Positions 35,300-44,127 of a stretch of 64,000 bases of DNA are shown here, one piece after another. Under the pieces are notes generated by a model that saw only the letters and a list, made by a program, of their open reading frames with translations, made no database searches and was not told where the DNA came from. The position numbers and the translations under genes were made by a program. Positions within the stretch are counted from its first letter, which is position 1; each line of letters starts with the position of its first letter. Source of the stretch: Endozoicomonas sp. NE40 (GTDB lineage: Bacteria > Pseudomonadota > Gammaproteobacteria > Pseudomonadales > Endozoicomonadaceae); the NCBI RefSeq assembly GCF_040549045.1, contig NZ_JBEWTB010000002.1, forward strand, positions 4,204,501 to 4,268,500, read 5' to 3'.

Positions 35300-36350
35300 G
35301 CTGGACCGTTACATTGCATGGAATGTACTGGCGGCCATGCTGGTGGTTCTTGTGGTTCTGGTCATGCTGGAATCACTGTTTTCATTTCTTGGGCAGCTGG
35401 ACGATGTCCGGGCAAACTATGAGCCACTGGATGCCCTGATATATACCATTATGCTAATGCCGAAGAAGGTCTACGAGTTTATACCTGTATCAGCCATGAT
35501 CGGTTGCCTGGCAGGGCTGGGCAGTCTGGCTTCCAACAGTGAGCTGGTGGTGATGCGGGCAGCAGGGGTGTCGCTCTGGCGCATGGTCTGGTCAGTGATG
35601 AAGCCGGCTCTGCTGATGGTTGTGGTGGGTACGCTTATTGGAGAATACGTGTCTCCGGTCAGTGAACAGATTGCAGAAACCCAGCGTCGTATTCTCAGGT
35701 CTTCTCAGGGCGTCTATTCCGGTGAGGGGGTCTGGCACCGGGAAGGCAATGAATACATGTATTTCAATGCTGTTGAGCCTAATGGTGTGCTCTATGGTGT
35801 CAGCCGCTACAAGTTTGACGAAGGCATGCGGTTGCAGGAAAGCTCATTTGCCAAACGCGCGATCTATCAGAAAGACCACTGGTTGCTGGAAGATGTGGTA
35901 ACCAGTCGTTTTGATGGTGAGAAGTTTGTTGAAGAAAAGGCGACGATTCAGCCCTGGGATACCAGCCTGACCACGACCCTGTTGAAAGTGGTGGTCGTCA
36001 ATCCGGATGCGCTTTCGATTTCAGGGCTGAAAACCTACACGAATTATCTGGAAGATCAGGGACTGGATTCGGGTGAGTATGACCTTGCGTTCTGGAAAAA
36101 GGCGCTGCAGCCCCTTTCAATCTTTTCCCTGGTACTGGTTGGAATATCGTTTGTCTTTGGTCCACTGCGTTCTGTGAGTATGGGGTTAAGAATTTTTTCC
36201 GGAGTGGTGACCGGAGTCATTTTCATGATTGTTCAAAGCCTGCTGGGGCCTTCAAGTCTGGTATTTGGTTTTCCGCCCATCCTGTCAGTACTGTTTCCAA
36301 TCAGTATCTGTATTTTGATTGGTGCCATGCTTCTCAGGAAAGCAGCCTGA
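35292..36350 (+). CDS. lptG: LPS export permease LptG
   Basis: 352 residues from the ATG at 35292, which lies eight bases after GGAG; the ATG at 35286 is too close to it. N-terminus MRKLDRYIAWNVLAAML is typical. Same six-helix plus periplasmic beta-domain plan as LptF, its partner in LPS extraction. FGPLRSVSMGLRIFSGVVTG in the last helices is a family hallmark. Confidence 0.95.
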   Translation: MRKLDRYIAWNVLAAMLVVLVVLVMLESLFSFLGQLDDVRANYEPLDALIYTIMLMPKKVYEFIPVSAMIGCLAGLGSLASNSELVVMRAAGVSLWRMVWSVMKPALLMVVVGTLIGEYVSPVSEQIAETQRRILRSSQGVYSGEGVWHREGNEYMYFNAVEPNGVLYGVSRYKFDEGMRLQESSFAKRAIYQKDHWLLEDVVTSRFDGEKFVEEKATIQPWDTSLTTTLLKVVVVNPDALSISGLKTYTNYLEDQGLDSGEYDLAFWKKALQPLSIFSLVLVGISFVFGPLRSVSMGLRIFSGVVTGVIFMIVQSLLGPSSLVFGFPPILSVLFPISICILIGAMLLRKAA

Positions 36351-36464
36351 CCGAAACGCTGTGCGGCGGTATCTCCAGATACCGCTGTCAGTAGACGAAG
36401 CTCAAAATAACTGTGGGTCGTTCAGCTTTATTATCCTGCATAGACACGCAGACCTTGCACTGGG

Positions 36465-36644
36465 TCAGAAACGATAACCCCTTTGGTGACGGTGTTGTTT
36501 TCCAGATAGTTGTCTGTTTCGGGTTTGTTCAACGGGTATGGGTACAGGTTGTAAGGCTTTCTTCATATCCTGTGGAACGGGAAGCAGCATTGCCGCCAGG
36601 GTGGCTCTGACTGAGCGAATGGCTTTTTGCAGCGAAGTGATCAT
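36465..36644 (-). CDS. Possible small protein (59 residues)
   Basis: An open frame from an ATG at 36644 with AGGA seven bases upstream, encoding MITSLQKAIRSVRATLAAML and then a Pro/Gln/Arg-rich basic tail ending RGYRF. It is the only gene candidate in the 464 bp between lptG and the RDD gene. Support is limited to the ribosome site and plausible codon use; no family recognised. Confidence 0.35.
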   Translation of the reverse strand: MITSLQKAIRSVRATLAAMLLPVPQDMKKALQPVPIPVEQTRNRQLSGKQHRHQRGYRF

Positions 36645-36814
36645 GGCCTGTTCCTGAAAGTTATGGCACTCACTGAATGCCAGGTCATTGTTTCAGCGCT
36701 AAACGGTCATGCGCTTCGTTGATTGTAATCTATGTAAGTAAGAATACTAATATGTATTTCGGCATTTATCTTTTTGTTTTGTAATATTTAGTAATAAAAC
36801 GCTGGTCCGGTGCT

Positions 36815-37303
36815 TTACAGGATCGTTTTATCTTTCTGAACAGGGACATGATATGTACCTGACCGTGAAGCATAATCCTGCCAGCTTTTTTTATTCCTGT
36901 CCCAGAGAACCCAGATCATACCAATACATCCTGCCAGTACTGACGGTATGGCCACAAGAAAGCGCACAATCGCCTGCTTCATGGATATTTTATTGCCGTT
37001 CTCATTAAGGATGTGTATACGCCAGGCCTGCATGCCTAATGTCTGGCCTTTACGGGTCCAGAAATAGCTGAAAAAGCAGAAAACAGTCAGAAACAGGGCT
37101 ACGTAGAAGGCGGGGCTGCCCAGTGACTTGCCGCTGTCGGTCATTTGTTTAAGCTGGTCTGCGCCATAGAGCTTCATCAGGATGCCAAGGTTAAGAAAGC
37201 CAACCAGAAAACACAGTGAGATGACCAGAAAAGTGTCATATAACATCGCTGCCAGCCGTCGCCACAGCGGGGCAGGCTTCATGGTTATCTGTTGCTTCTG
37301 CAT
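36815..37303 (-). CDS. RDD-family membrane protein
   Basis: 162 residues from the ATG at 37303, five bases after CAGGAG; an upstream start at 37324 is rejected. RDD domain with PLWRRLAAMLYDTFLV (R and D of the name), about three membrane helices, and the TRKGQTLGMQAWRI segment. RDD proteins are poorly understood inner-membrane proteins, some linked to cation exchange. A copy near lptG is common in pseudomonads. Confidence 0.88.
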   Translation of the reverse strand: MQKQQITMKPAPLWRRLAAMLYDTFLVISLCFLVGFLNLGILMKLYGADQLKQMTDSGKSLGSPAFYVALFLTVFCFFSYFWTRKGQTLGMQAWRIHILNENGNKISMKQAIVRFLVAIPSVLAGCIGMIWVLWDRNKKSWQDYASRSGTYHVPVQKDKTIL

Positions 37304-37331
37304 GTGTACTCCTGTATTCAACACGCACTAT

Positions 37332-37386
37332 TTATAGTCAGCCAGTTATCGTCAGCCAGTTATAGTCAGCCAGACCTAGTCGCCAG
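37332..37386 (+). repeat. Tandem 14-bp repeats
   Basis: TTATAGTCAGCCAG at 37332, TTATCGTCAGCCAG at 37346, TTATAGTCAGCCAG at 37360, then a degenerate 13-base unit to 37386. Confidence 0.8.
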
Positions 37387-37762
37387 TTGTATTGTGAATC
37401 AGGTTTATGATTTTGAACAGACATTCAAATCAATTATTGGTTTAAAAACAGATTTGACGGCGGAAAAGTGCTGGCACACCGCTTTTTCTGTCAGTTTCGG
37501 ACAAGAGGTTGATGCAACAGAACCAGAGGATACCAAGGCTGAGCTCGATTTATCCGGGGAGGAACGGACTGTTAAACAGGTACTGACGTTTACAAACATA
37601 AGGATATTGCTACATCAATATGTAAAATTCCACACTTGCAGCAAATTCTTATATCCCTAAAGTACCGCTCTCAAACTGACTGCATTGTAATAAAACCGTC
37701 AAAAATGACTTTTGCAATGTAAAGTACCCTCCGGGTCGATCCGGGCGGGTAACGTTAACTTG

Positions 37763-37779
37763 AGAAATCCGGGATTTCT
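37763..37779 (+). promoter_or_regulatory. Palindrome directly abutting the nptA start codon
   Basis: AGAAATCC-G-GGATTTCT, a perfect 17-bp palindrome ending on the base before the ATG at 37780. It takes the place of a normal ribosome site and could be an operator or an RNA hairpin controlling translation. Confidence 0.4.
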
Positions 37780-38934
37780 ATGCAAGCAACGAGTGCTTCT
37801 GTCGAGAACAGAGCCGTAACGAACTCTTTCCTGCCCTGGCTGGCTGTACTGGGTCTGGTATACACCCTGCTGGTAGCCGTAGGTTTGATTGGAGATGGCT
37901 TCAAGTGGGCTGCAGGGGGCGAAGACGGTGCGGCTGCACTGTTTGAGTTTGCAACCAATCCATTTATGGGGCTGATTGTTGGTACCATGGCAACCGCTAT
38001 GGTGCAGTCTTCCAGTACCGTGACCTCTATTACAGTCGGCCTGGTTGCTGCAGGTCTGCCGGTAAGCACCGCTATTCCGATGATTATGGGTATCAATATT
38101 GGTACCACCATGACCTCGACCCTGGTGAGCCTGGGTAGTATGGGTAAGCGAAATGTGTTCCGTCGCTCCTTCTCTGCTGCGACAGCGCATGGTTTCTTTA
38201 ACCTGTTTGCGGTTGTTCTGTTCCTGCCTCTTGAGATGGCCACTGGCTTTCTGGCGAAATCCTCGGATTATCTGACGGATCTGCTGTATGGCGGCTCCAG
38301 CACGAACATGGGTGGTTTTGACTTTATCAAGCCGCTGATTAAACCCGTTACAAACGCTTTTTCTAATGTGGCTGAAAGTGTACTGCCCGGAATGTCTGGC
38401 GGTATTGTGCTGGCACTTATCGGACTTGCACTGACGTTTATGTCCATCAGCCTGTTGGGCAAGATTCTCAAGCAGCAGATGGTAGGCCGTGCCAAAGATC
38501 TGATGCATAAAGCCATTGGCAGTGGCTCTGTTGGCAGTATTGCTTCCGGTGGGCTGATTACCTTCCTGGTTCAGTCTTCCTCTACCACCACCAGTCTGGT
38601 AATTCCTCTGGTTGGTAGTGGAGTGTTCCGGCTGAAGGATATTTATCCGTTCACACTCGGTGCCAACATCGGTACCTGCATTACCGCCCTGCTGGCTGCG
38701 TTTTCCCTGAGTGGTCCTATGGCGGCTGCCGGTCTGCAGATTGCACTGGTTCACCTGCTGTTTAACGTATCCGGTGTATTGCTGATTTATGGTGTACCAG
38801 CACTGCGTGGTATTCCTTACCATGCTGCCCGTCGTTTTGCACAAATTGCCAGCCGTCGCAAATCCGTTGTCTTTGGTTATGTGTTTGGTGTCTTCTTTAT
38901 CGTACCGGGTCTGTTGATTCTGCTGACCAGCTGA
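37780..38934 (+). CDS. Na+/phosphate symporter (NptA/PF02690 type)
   Basis: 384 residues, polytopic. Two inverted Na_Pi_cotrans repeats each carry the QSSST motif: MVQSSSTVTSITVG and FLVQSSSTTTSLVIP; GINIGTTMTSTLVSLGS and GANIGTCITALLAAF follow them. It would bring phosphate in with sodium, fitting the Na+ economy set up by Na+-NQR. No Shine-Dalgarno sequence; a palindrome precedes the ATG. Confidence 0.9.
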   Translation: MQATSASVENRAVTNSFLPWLAVLGLVYTLLVAVGLIGDGFKWAAGGEDGAAALFEFATNPFMGLIVGTMATAMVQSSSTVTSITVGLVAAGLPVSTAIPMIMGINIGTTMTSTLVSLGSMGKRNVFRRSFSAATAHGFFNLFAVVLFLPLEMATGFLAKSSDYLTDLLYGGSSTNMGGFDFIKPLIKPVTNAFSNVAESVLPGMSGGIVLALIGLALTFMSISLLGKILKQQMVGRAKDLMHKAIGSGSVGSIASGGLITFLVQSSSTTTSLVIPLVGSGVFRLKDIYPFTLGANIGTCITALLAAFSLSGPMAAAGLQIALVHLLFNVSGVLLIYGVPALRGIPYHAARRFAQIASRRKSVVFGYVFGVFFIVPGLLILLTS

Positions 38935-39016
38935 TTAACAACTGTCCACTTTATCAAGCAGACAGGGTTTCCTGTCTGCGCTGTCTGAAAACGTCACACG
39001 ACGTTGGGAATGCCCT

Positions 39017-39226
39017 ATGAGTGATCTGAAACAGTACAAAAAGCAGAGAAAGAAACTTAAGCAGGAAATCAAGGCAACCGAGGCACACCTGGCACGACTG
39101 AAGCAGGAGCTGCGAACCCTGAGAGAAGGGCAGCAGCACCAGGTCATTGAAGAAGATCTGGATCAGTTGATGGAGAGACCATCACTGTTTAAAAACCTGA
39201 TGAAGCTTTTTGATAAACAGCCGTGA
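39017..39226 (+). CDS. Small coiled-coil protein
   Basis: 69 residues, Lys/Glu-rich: MSDLKQYKKQRKKLKQEIKA, then heptad-like QELRTLREGQ, ending in an amphipathic LFKNLMKLFDK. A GGGA lies about nine bases before the ATG. Not recognised; the regular heptads suggest a real, soluble homo-oligomeric protein. Same strand as, and 82 bp after, the Na/Pi symporter. Confidence 0.6.
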   Translation: MSDLKQYKKQRKKLKQEIKATEAHLARLKQELRTLREGQQHQVIEEDLDQLMERPSLFKNLMKLFDKQP

Positions 39227-39351
39227 GCGTTTATTAAAAGCCATGAGCGAATAAATAATAGTGTTTTTCAGGCAGCAGACAGCTGCCTTTTTTGTATCCC
39301 GGTATTTTCTTTGTCTATTCTTTGCAGAACTGATTTACAGGGTGTCTTAGC

Positions 39352-40065
39352 ATGTTCGACACAAAAAATTTTGCAGAGACTTATTCTCAGAGTAAAGAGC
39401 ATCACCCGTTCCGAACGGATATGGAGCGTTACTCGATATTGAGCTGGCTTGAGCCGGTGGAAGGTAAACGGGTTCTGGATCTTGCCTGTGGGGCAGGTAA
39501 TTACAGCCGGATGTTCTGTCGGCTCGGTGCAAAGGAGGTGACGGGGGTTGATTCGTCTGTGGAGATGATCAATTCTGCTATGAGTCACACACCGGAAATA
39601 ATGCCTGTCGCCTACCACACCCTGTCTGCTGAAGATTATGCCAGCGATATTCCTTATGATCTGGTGTTTCATGCCTACCTGTTGAACTGCGCCTCTTCAC
39701 CAGAAAAACTGTATGAGCTTTGTCGTGTACTGTATCGGAATCTTGGCACTGGAGGTCAGATGCTGGGAATTATGGGGATGCTGGGACACTACCCTTCAGG
39801 AAGAAGAAACCCCAGTGGCTGCTATGCGGCCTATCAGGGGGGGCTGTCCGAGGGCGACGGCTATACGATTTTTTTTCCGGGTCAGCAGAAGGCGGTTAAT
39901 CATTACTGGCGTCGCAGTACCTGCCATTCTGCTCTGGTAGAAGCGGGGTTCTCGGATATTTGCTGGTACCTGCCTTCAGACAACCGCAGTCATCAGATGT
40001 CGGCTGATGACTGGGTTGAGCTTGAAAATAACCCTGTTTTTATTGGTGTCAGCGCAACCCGATAG
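39352..40065 (+). CDS. Class I SAM-dependent methyltransferase
   Basis: 237 residues. SAM-binding motif I is VLDLACGAGNYSRMF with the acidic residue of motif II in TGVDSSVEMI; IPYDLVFHAYLL corresponds to the next strand. It is a Rossmann-fold methyltransferase of the broad UbiE-like type. The substrate (small molecule, lipid or protein) cannot be deduced. Stands alone, convergent with napF. Confidence 0.85.
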   Translation: MFDTKNFAETYSQSKEHHPFRTDMERYSILSWLEPVEGKRVLDLACGAGNYSRMFCRLGAKEVTGVDSSVEMINSAMSHTPEIMPVAYHTLSAEDYASDIPYDLVFHAYLLNCASSPEKLYELCRVLYRNLGTGGQMLGIMGMLGHYPSGRRNPSGCYAAYQGGLSEGDGYTIFFPGQQKAVNHYWRRSTCHSALVEAGFSDICWYLPSDNRSHQMSADDWVELENNPVFIGVSATR

Positions 40066-40073
40066 CGTCACTC

Positions 40074-40610
40074 TTAAGTCCGAAAGGCTTCTGGTTTATG
40101 TAAAGTGATTGCCCTGTCGTAGCAGTCCAGCGAGCATTCGCCACACCCTGTACACAGGGTTTCATCTATCTGCACCCGCTGGTCTTCAATGCGGATTGCA
40201 TCTTTTTCACAGGCATCCATGCAAAAGTCACAAGGCTGGTTCAGGGTGAGCTGGCAGTGACCGCTGACTCTGGCTACTGCCTGTATACGACGACCATCTT
40301 CTTTATCCAGAGCGCCCGTTGGACATTGGTCAACGCACTGGCTGCAGAAAGTACAGCGACCGTAATCCAGCGAGAGAACAGGCAATCCCTCTAACACGGG
40401 ATGGCTTTCCTCTGACCGACGAATCACCCGTTGTGGGCAGGTGTCGATACACTGGTTACATCGATTGCACAGTGCCAGAAATGTCTGGTTATCCTGCGCC
40501 CAGGGGGCGCGCGGATAGATCGACTCAGGCAGTTCAACCGGTTTAGGCTTTACCAGTCGGCGGAACAATGCCCGACGGTTGGGGGAGGCCAGTTCTTCTG
40601 GATTATTCAT
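40074..40610 (-). CDS. napF: NapF-like ferredoxin-type protein
   Basis: 178 residues from the ATG at 40610, overlapping the torD-like stop as ATGA. Cys clusters for 4Fe-4S centres: CNRCNQCIDTCP, CTFCSQCVDQCP, CDFCMDAC and CTGCGECSLDC. The N-terminus (NRRALFRRL) matches NapF. NapF helps mature molybdoenzymes in the cytoplasm. No nap structural genes are present; beside a TorD-type chaperone and dmsABC it probably serves the DMSO reductase. Confidence 0.85.
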   Translation of the reverse strand: MNNPEELASPNRRALFRRLVKPKPVELPESIYPRAPWAQDNQTFLALCNRCNQCIDTCPQRVIRRSEESHPVLEGLPVLSLDYGRCTFCSQCVDQCPTGALDKEDGRRIQAVARVSGHCQLTLNQPCDFCMDACEKDAIRIEDQRVQIDETLCTGCGECSLDCYDRAITLHKPEAFRT

Positions 40611-41272
40611 CGATACAGTCTGACAATCCGGCATTCAGCTTCTGTCAGGGCGGCCAGTTGCTCAAGGCTGCCTTTTACCAGCTGGCTGATGCCACGGTAC
40701 ACATCGGTTTGTGCATTGTCGTACAGTACTTCCAGAAAGCGGGGAGCCCAGGTCAGTACATGTTCACTTAAGAAATCTTTTAACACGGCACGCTGGGTGT
40801 CCAGGCAGGCGCTGTCAGGTTCTGTTTCTACCATTTTGGCCAGACGGTCAGCCATAAAGGCAAACATCAGTCCCAGGTGGTCTTCCGGTTCCCGTGTGCC
40901 CGTGTCTATTTCAACGCCGCAGTCCCGGTAAAACTGTTTAACCGCAAGGGTAGGTTCGCCACACAGAGTCTGTTCTTCGGTCAGATAGACAGAAGCCCAT
41001 GGGGCTGCTTTAAGTTCTCCCGGACCCACAAACAGCTCTGCATAATCGGCCTGAATAGTACGAATGGCTTCCGGAGCTGACGACTGCAGACCTCTGGCAA
41101 TCAGTGCCAGTCCATCGTTTACATCATCAAGGGCATCGCTGTCCTGCCCTTGATCGGCAAGCTGTTTCAACTGCTCCAGAAACTCAACGTCAGGTGTCTG
41201 ATGCAGGCACTGGTAAATCAGCTGACAGGAAAACTGGAAGTCCGCCAGAATCATCCGGGCTTCGTTGGTCAT
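40607..41272 (-). CDS. TorD/DmsD-family molybdoenzyme chaperone
   Basis: 221 residues, all-helical TorD family. The motif region is YAELFVGPGELKAAPWASVYLTEE, followed by EPEDHLGLMFAFMADRL, the conserved E-P-x-D-H segment. Such proteins bind the twin-arginine signal of a molybdoenzyme until cofactor insertion. The likely client is DmsA encoded 4.4 kb away. In one operon with the AraC-type regulator (two-base gap) and napF (overlap). Confidence 0.88.
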   Translation of the reverse strand: MTNEARMILADFQFSCQLIYQCLHQTPDVEFLEQLKQLADQGQDSDALDDVNDGLALIARGLQSSAPEAIRTIQADYAELFVGPGELKAAPWASVYLTEEQTLCGEPTLAVKQFYRDCGVEIDTGTREPEDHLGLMFAFMADRLAKMVETEPDSACLDTQRAVLKDFLSEHVLTWAPRFLEVLYDNAQTDVYRGISQLVKGSLEQLAALTEAECRIVRLYR

Positions 41273-41274
41273 GG

Positions 41275-42153
41275 TTATTTCTCGTTAATCAAAGTGTTAA
41301 GTGACAGGTTCTGCTGAAAATAACGTCTGGGTGTTAACCCTGTCGCCTTTTTAAAACGGTCGATAAATGCGCTTTCGCTGTTGAACCCCACCTGATGGGC
41401 CGTTGCCGATATGGATTCGCCAGCCGCCAGATGCTCAATGGCAGCCAGTAACCGTATTCTCAGGCGCCAGTCCCGATAGGTCATGTTGATGTCGTCATTA
41501 AAGCGTCGTGCCAGTGTACGGCTGCTGGTTCCCAGTGCTTTCGCCCATTCTTCAAGACTTTTCTGATCATCCGGACAGACCAGAAGATGCTGCTCCATCT
41601 GTAAAAGAAACGGATCTTTCGGTTTTGGCAGGTGGATCTCGTTTGCGGGTGACAGGTCTATCTGTTCCAGAATAACGCTCATCAGTCGTCCATCGGGACC
41701 TGCATAGTCGTAACCTTTGGGAAGATCCGGCGCATGACGCAACATTTCCCGAAGCATTGGGGAAATGTGTACCAGTCCGCAGGACTTTGCCTTGTTAGGC
41801 AGGGCGCACTGGGTCAGGAACAGGCTGCGCATTTCGACAGTACCTCGCATTTTTACCGCATGCCGGATTCCGGCGGGTATAAACAGGGCGTTATCCGGAC
41901 TGACAACGTGTACGGAGGTGTCTGTTAATACGGTGATAACACCGGTTGACGGATAAAGCAGCTGGTTCCTGCCATGGCTGTGCCAGTTAAGCTGATAACG
42001 GCTGGGATAATCCCATTTCAGGGCAACGACGTCTCTTGGGACTTTTCCGATAAAGGCTTCGCGTTCAAGATGTTGCTCCGGGGGAAGATTATCGGGGAGT
42101 GTCTGAATATTGATAGTTTCTGGCGCATTGGTCGCTATTTTTTCAGGGCTCAT
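41275..42153 (-). CDS. AraC-family transcriptional regulator
   Basis: 292 residues from the ATG at 42153; a GTG at 42195 would add 14. The N-terminal cupin sensing domain (YQLNWHSHGRNQLLYPSTGVITV) is followed by a C-terminal double helix-turn-helix (LEEWAKALGTSSRTLARRF and ATAHQVGFNSESAFIDRFKK, then TGLTPRRYFQ). Its layout resembles regulators of the NimR type. First gene of the regulator-chaperone-napF operon; the ligand and targets are unknown, with the DMSO reductase genes as an obvious candidate. Confidence 0.85.
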   Translation of the reverse strand: MSPEKIATNAPETINIQTLPDNLPPEQHLEREAFIGKVPRDVVALKWDYPSRYQLNWHSHGRNQLLYPSTGVITVLTDTSVHVVSPDNALFIPAGIRHAVKMRGTVEMRSLFLTQCALPNKAKSCGLVHISPMLREMLRHAPDLPKGYDYAGPDGRLMSVILEQIDLSPANEIHLPKPKDPFLLQMEQHLLVCPDDQKSLEEWAKALGTSSRTLARRFNDDINMTYRDWRLRIRLLAAIEHLAAGESISATAHQVGFNSESAFIDRFKKATGLTPRRYFQQNLSLNTLINEK

Positions 42154-42357
42154 GGTTTTTACACTCAACGATGCAATGGCTTGCAGAGATGTCACGTTCT
42201 TTTTTACTAAAAGGCACCGCTGATAAAAATAAAATCCGTACTAATACCAGCGCTACTTATCCATGAGGTTGATTGCTGATGTGATGGAGTGACCAAACCA
42301 TGAAGCAGGGAATATCCACCGGATCAGCAGACTGAATTGTGCCTGATGCTTTATTCC

Positions 42358-43338
42358 TCAGCCGCCAATCTGTGCCAGAGTAGCGGTGCCACCGGTATAG
42401 CCATCCTGCAGAAAATGTTTATCCTGCTTCAGTTGCAGAAAGTCCTGAATGCGGTTAATCAGTTCCGGCTGCTGCTGATCGTTTTGCAACAGGTCTCTCA
42501 GGTCGTAGCCCTGATCGCCGAACAGGCACAGCTGCAGTTTACCCAGGCTGGTTACCCGCAGGCGGTTGCAGTCGTCACAGAAATCCGGTGAGTAAGGGGT
42601 AATGAGGCCGATTCGGCCACGGTATTCCGGGTGGTAATACTCCTGAGCCGGACCTGCCGATTTATGTCGGGCTACCCTGATCCAGCCACTTTCGAGCAGT
42701 TGATCCCGAACGGTATTGCCAGGCAGGTGTTGCTGGTTAAAAAAGTCCTGGTTATCGCCGGTTTGCATCAGCTCAATAAAGCGCAGGGTGATGGGCTGGT
42801 CTTTAATCCAGTTCAGGAAATCCGGCAGCTGGTCGGCATTGTGGTCACGCATCAGTACGGCGTTGATTTTGAAGCCGGTCATGCCCAGCTTAAAACCTCT
42901 GTCGATCCCGTCCAGGATTTCCTGCAGACGGTTGTGACCGGTAATGGTCTGGAAGCCACGGGCGTCCAGGCTGTCAACGCTGACGTTAATGGCATCCACC
43001 CCGGCTTCCAGCCAGGACTCAATTCGCTCATCCATTTTGTAGCCATTGGTGGTCATGGCGACAGTCTGAATACCGGGAATCTGTTTAATCGTGGACACAA
43101 TATTGTTAAATTCACGACGAAGGGTCGGCTCTCCGCCCGTAATGCGCACTTTTTCCACACCCAGCCGGGCGAAAGCACTAATTAATCGTCGTATTTCGTT
43201 TACAGTCAGGGATTGCTTATGATGGTGCTCTGAGCACCCATCAGGCAAACAGTAGTTGCAGCGAAAATTACACAGGTCTGTAATTGAGAGTCTTAGGTAG
43301 GGGAAGGTCCGCCCCTGATTGTCTTGCAAACGTAGCAT
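42358..43338 (-). CDS. moaA: GTP 3',8-cyclase MoaA
   Basis: 326 residues from the ATG at 43338, six bases after AAAGG. A radical SAM enzyme starting molybdopterin synthesis. The N-terminal cluster is in DLCNFRCNYCLP; the C-terminal cluster is in CDDCNRLR and LCLFG; GGEPTLR contacts SAM; and the chain ends in the Gly-Gly (AQIGG) needed for activity. Divergent from mobB, behind a structured leader that may be a riboswitch. Confidence 0.96.
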   Translation of the reverse strand: MLRLQDNQGRTFPYLRLSITDLCNFRCNYCLPDGCSEHHHKQSLTVNEIRRLISAFARLGVEKVRITGGEPTLRREFNNIVSTIKQIPGIQTVAMTTNGYKMDERIESWLEAGVDAINVSVDSLDARGFQTITGHNRLQEILDGIDRGFKLGMTGFKINAVLMRDHNADQLPDFLNWIKDQPITLRFIELMQTGDNQDFFNQQHLPGNTVRDQLLESGWIRVARHKSAGPAQEYYHPEYRGRIGLITPYSPDFCDDCNRLRVTSLGKLQLCLFGDQGYDLRDLLQNDQQQPELINRIQDFLQLKQDKHFLQDGYTGGTATLAQIGG

Positions 43339-43365
43339 CAAACACCTTTCCAAATGCGGGAGGCA

Positions 43366-43494
43366 CTGACATTTCTGTCAGAACCCTGGTAGCAGCGCAC
43401 ACATTATTCTGCTACGGCTTCAGAACCATGCCATGGGTTTAGGTACTGAAGCTCGGCGCTCGTAAAAATTCAAATTGTTAGGGGCTATCCTAAC
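43366..43494 (-). promoter_or_regulatory. Structured moaA leader, candidate Moco riboswitch
   Basis: Read on the minus strand, four hairpins lie in the 156 bases before the moaA ATG: GTTAGG/CCTAAC (43494-43477), GCTTCAG/CTGAAGC (43452-43417, with inner AACC/GGTT pairing), GTAGCAG/CTGCTAC (43415-43389), and CTGACA-GAAA-TGTCAG with a GNRA tetraloop (43381-43366). GCCTCCC follows, near the ribosome site. Moco riboswitches precede moaA in many gammaproteobacteria and contain GNRA loops. Match to the consensus could not be scored by eye. Confidence 0.5.
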
Positions 43495-43581
43495 GATCTG
43501 TAAAAGTAATTGCTATATGAAAACGCTGCTTTGTGAAAAAATGTTTGTCATGCTGTTCGAGTTTTATTGATTTTGTTTATT

Positions 43582-44115
43582 ATGCAAGCTGTAAAGTGTC
43601 AAACACCTCTTATCGGATTTGCGGCCTACAGTGGCACGGGTAAAACCACACTGCTGGAAAAGCTGCTGCCTATTCTGGTGGAACGAAAGCTCAGGGTGGG
43701 AATGGTAAAAGCATCGCACCATACTATTGAGCCGGACAAACCGGGCAAGGACAGTTATCGGCTGCGTCATGCCGGCGCCCTGCAACTGGTGCTGAGTACG
43801 CCGCAGCGATCCATCTGTTATACCGAACGGGATCCGGACGTTTCCCGCACGCTTGCGGAGCAGCTTCGTCTGCTGGACCTGGATAACCTGGATCTGGTGG
43901 TGGTAGAAGGTTTTCGCGATGAGCCTTTTGCCAAGATCGAACTGCACCGACCGGTTCTCAACAAACCGCTTCTGTATCCGGACGACCCTAATATTATTGC
44001 GATCGCCCGTGACGATTCAGGTTATCAGCCGGGGCGTTCCATGCCTGTTCTGGATATCAACCACCCTGAACAGATTGCAGACTTTATTTTTGCCACCTTT
44101 TTTCAACATTGTTAA
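43582..44115 (+). CDS. mobB: Molybdopterin-guanine dinucleotide biosynthesis adaptor MobB
   Basis: 177 residues from the ATG at 43582; a TTG at 43567 is less likely. P-loop GFAAYSGTGKTTLLEKL near the N-terminus, VGMVKASHH, and DLVVVEGFRDEPFAKIELHR. It binds GTP and assists MobA in attaching GMP to molybdopterin. Twelve bases before moeA. Confidence 0.92.
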   Translation: MQAVKCQTPLIGFAAYSGTGKTTLLEKLLPILVERKLRVGMVKASHHTIEPDKPGKDSYRLRHAGALQLVLSTPQRSICYTERDPDVSRTLAEQLRLLDLDNLDLVVVEGFRDEPFAKIELHRPVLNKPLLYPDDPNIIAIARDDSGYQPGRSMPVLDINHPEQIADFIFATFFQHC

Positions 44116-44127
44116 AGGAAATTTTAC

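Larger units (their letters stand above)
37304..37779. other. 476-bp intergenic region before the Na/Pi symporter
   Basis: Contains four 14-bp tandem units at 37332-37386 and a palindrome touching the next start codon. An open frame on the + strand (37292-37660) runs through the repeats and lacks a start signal or recognisable product. Confidence 0.6.

Noticed and set aside
37292..37660. 122-codon ORF upstream of the Na/Pi symporter
   Set aside because: Begins inside the RDD gene leader, passes through 14-bp repeats and lacks a start signal. A gene remnant cannot be fully excluded.
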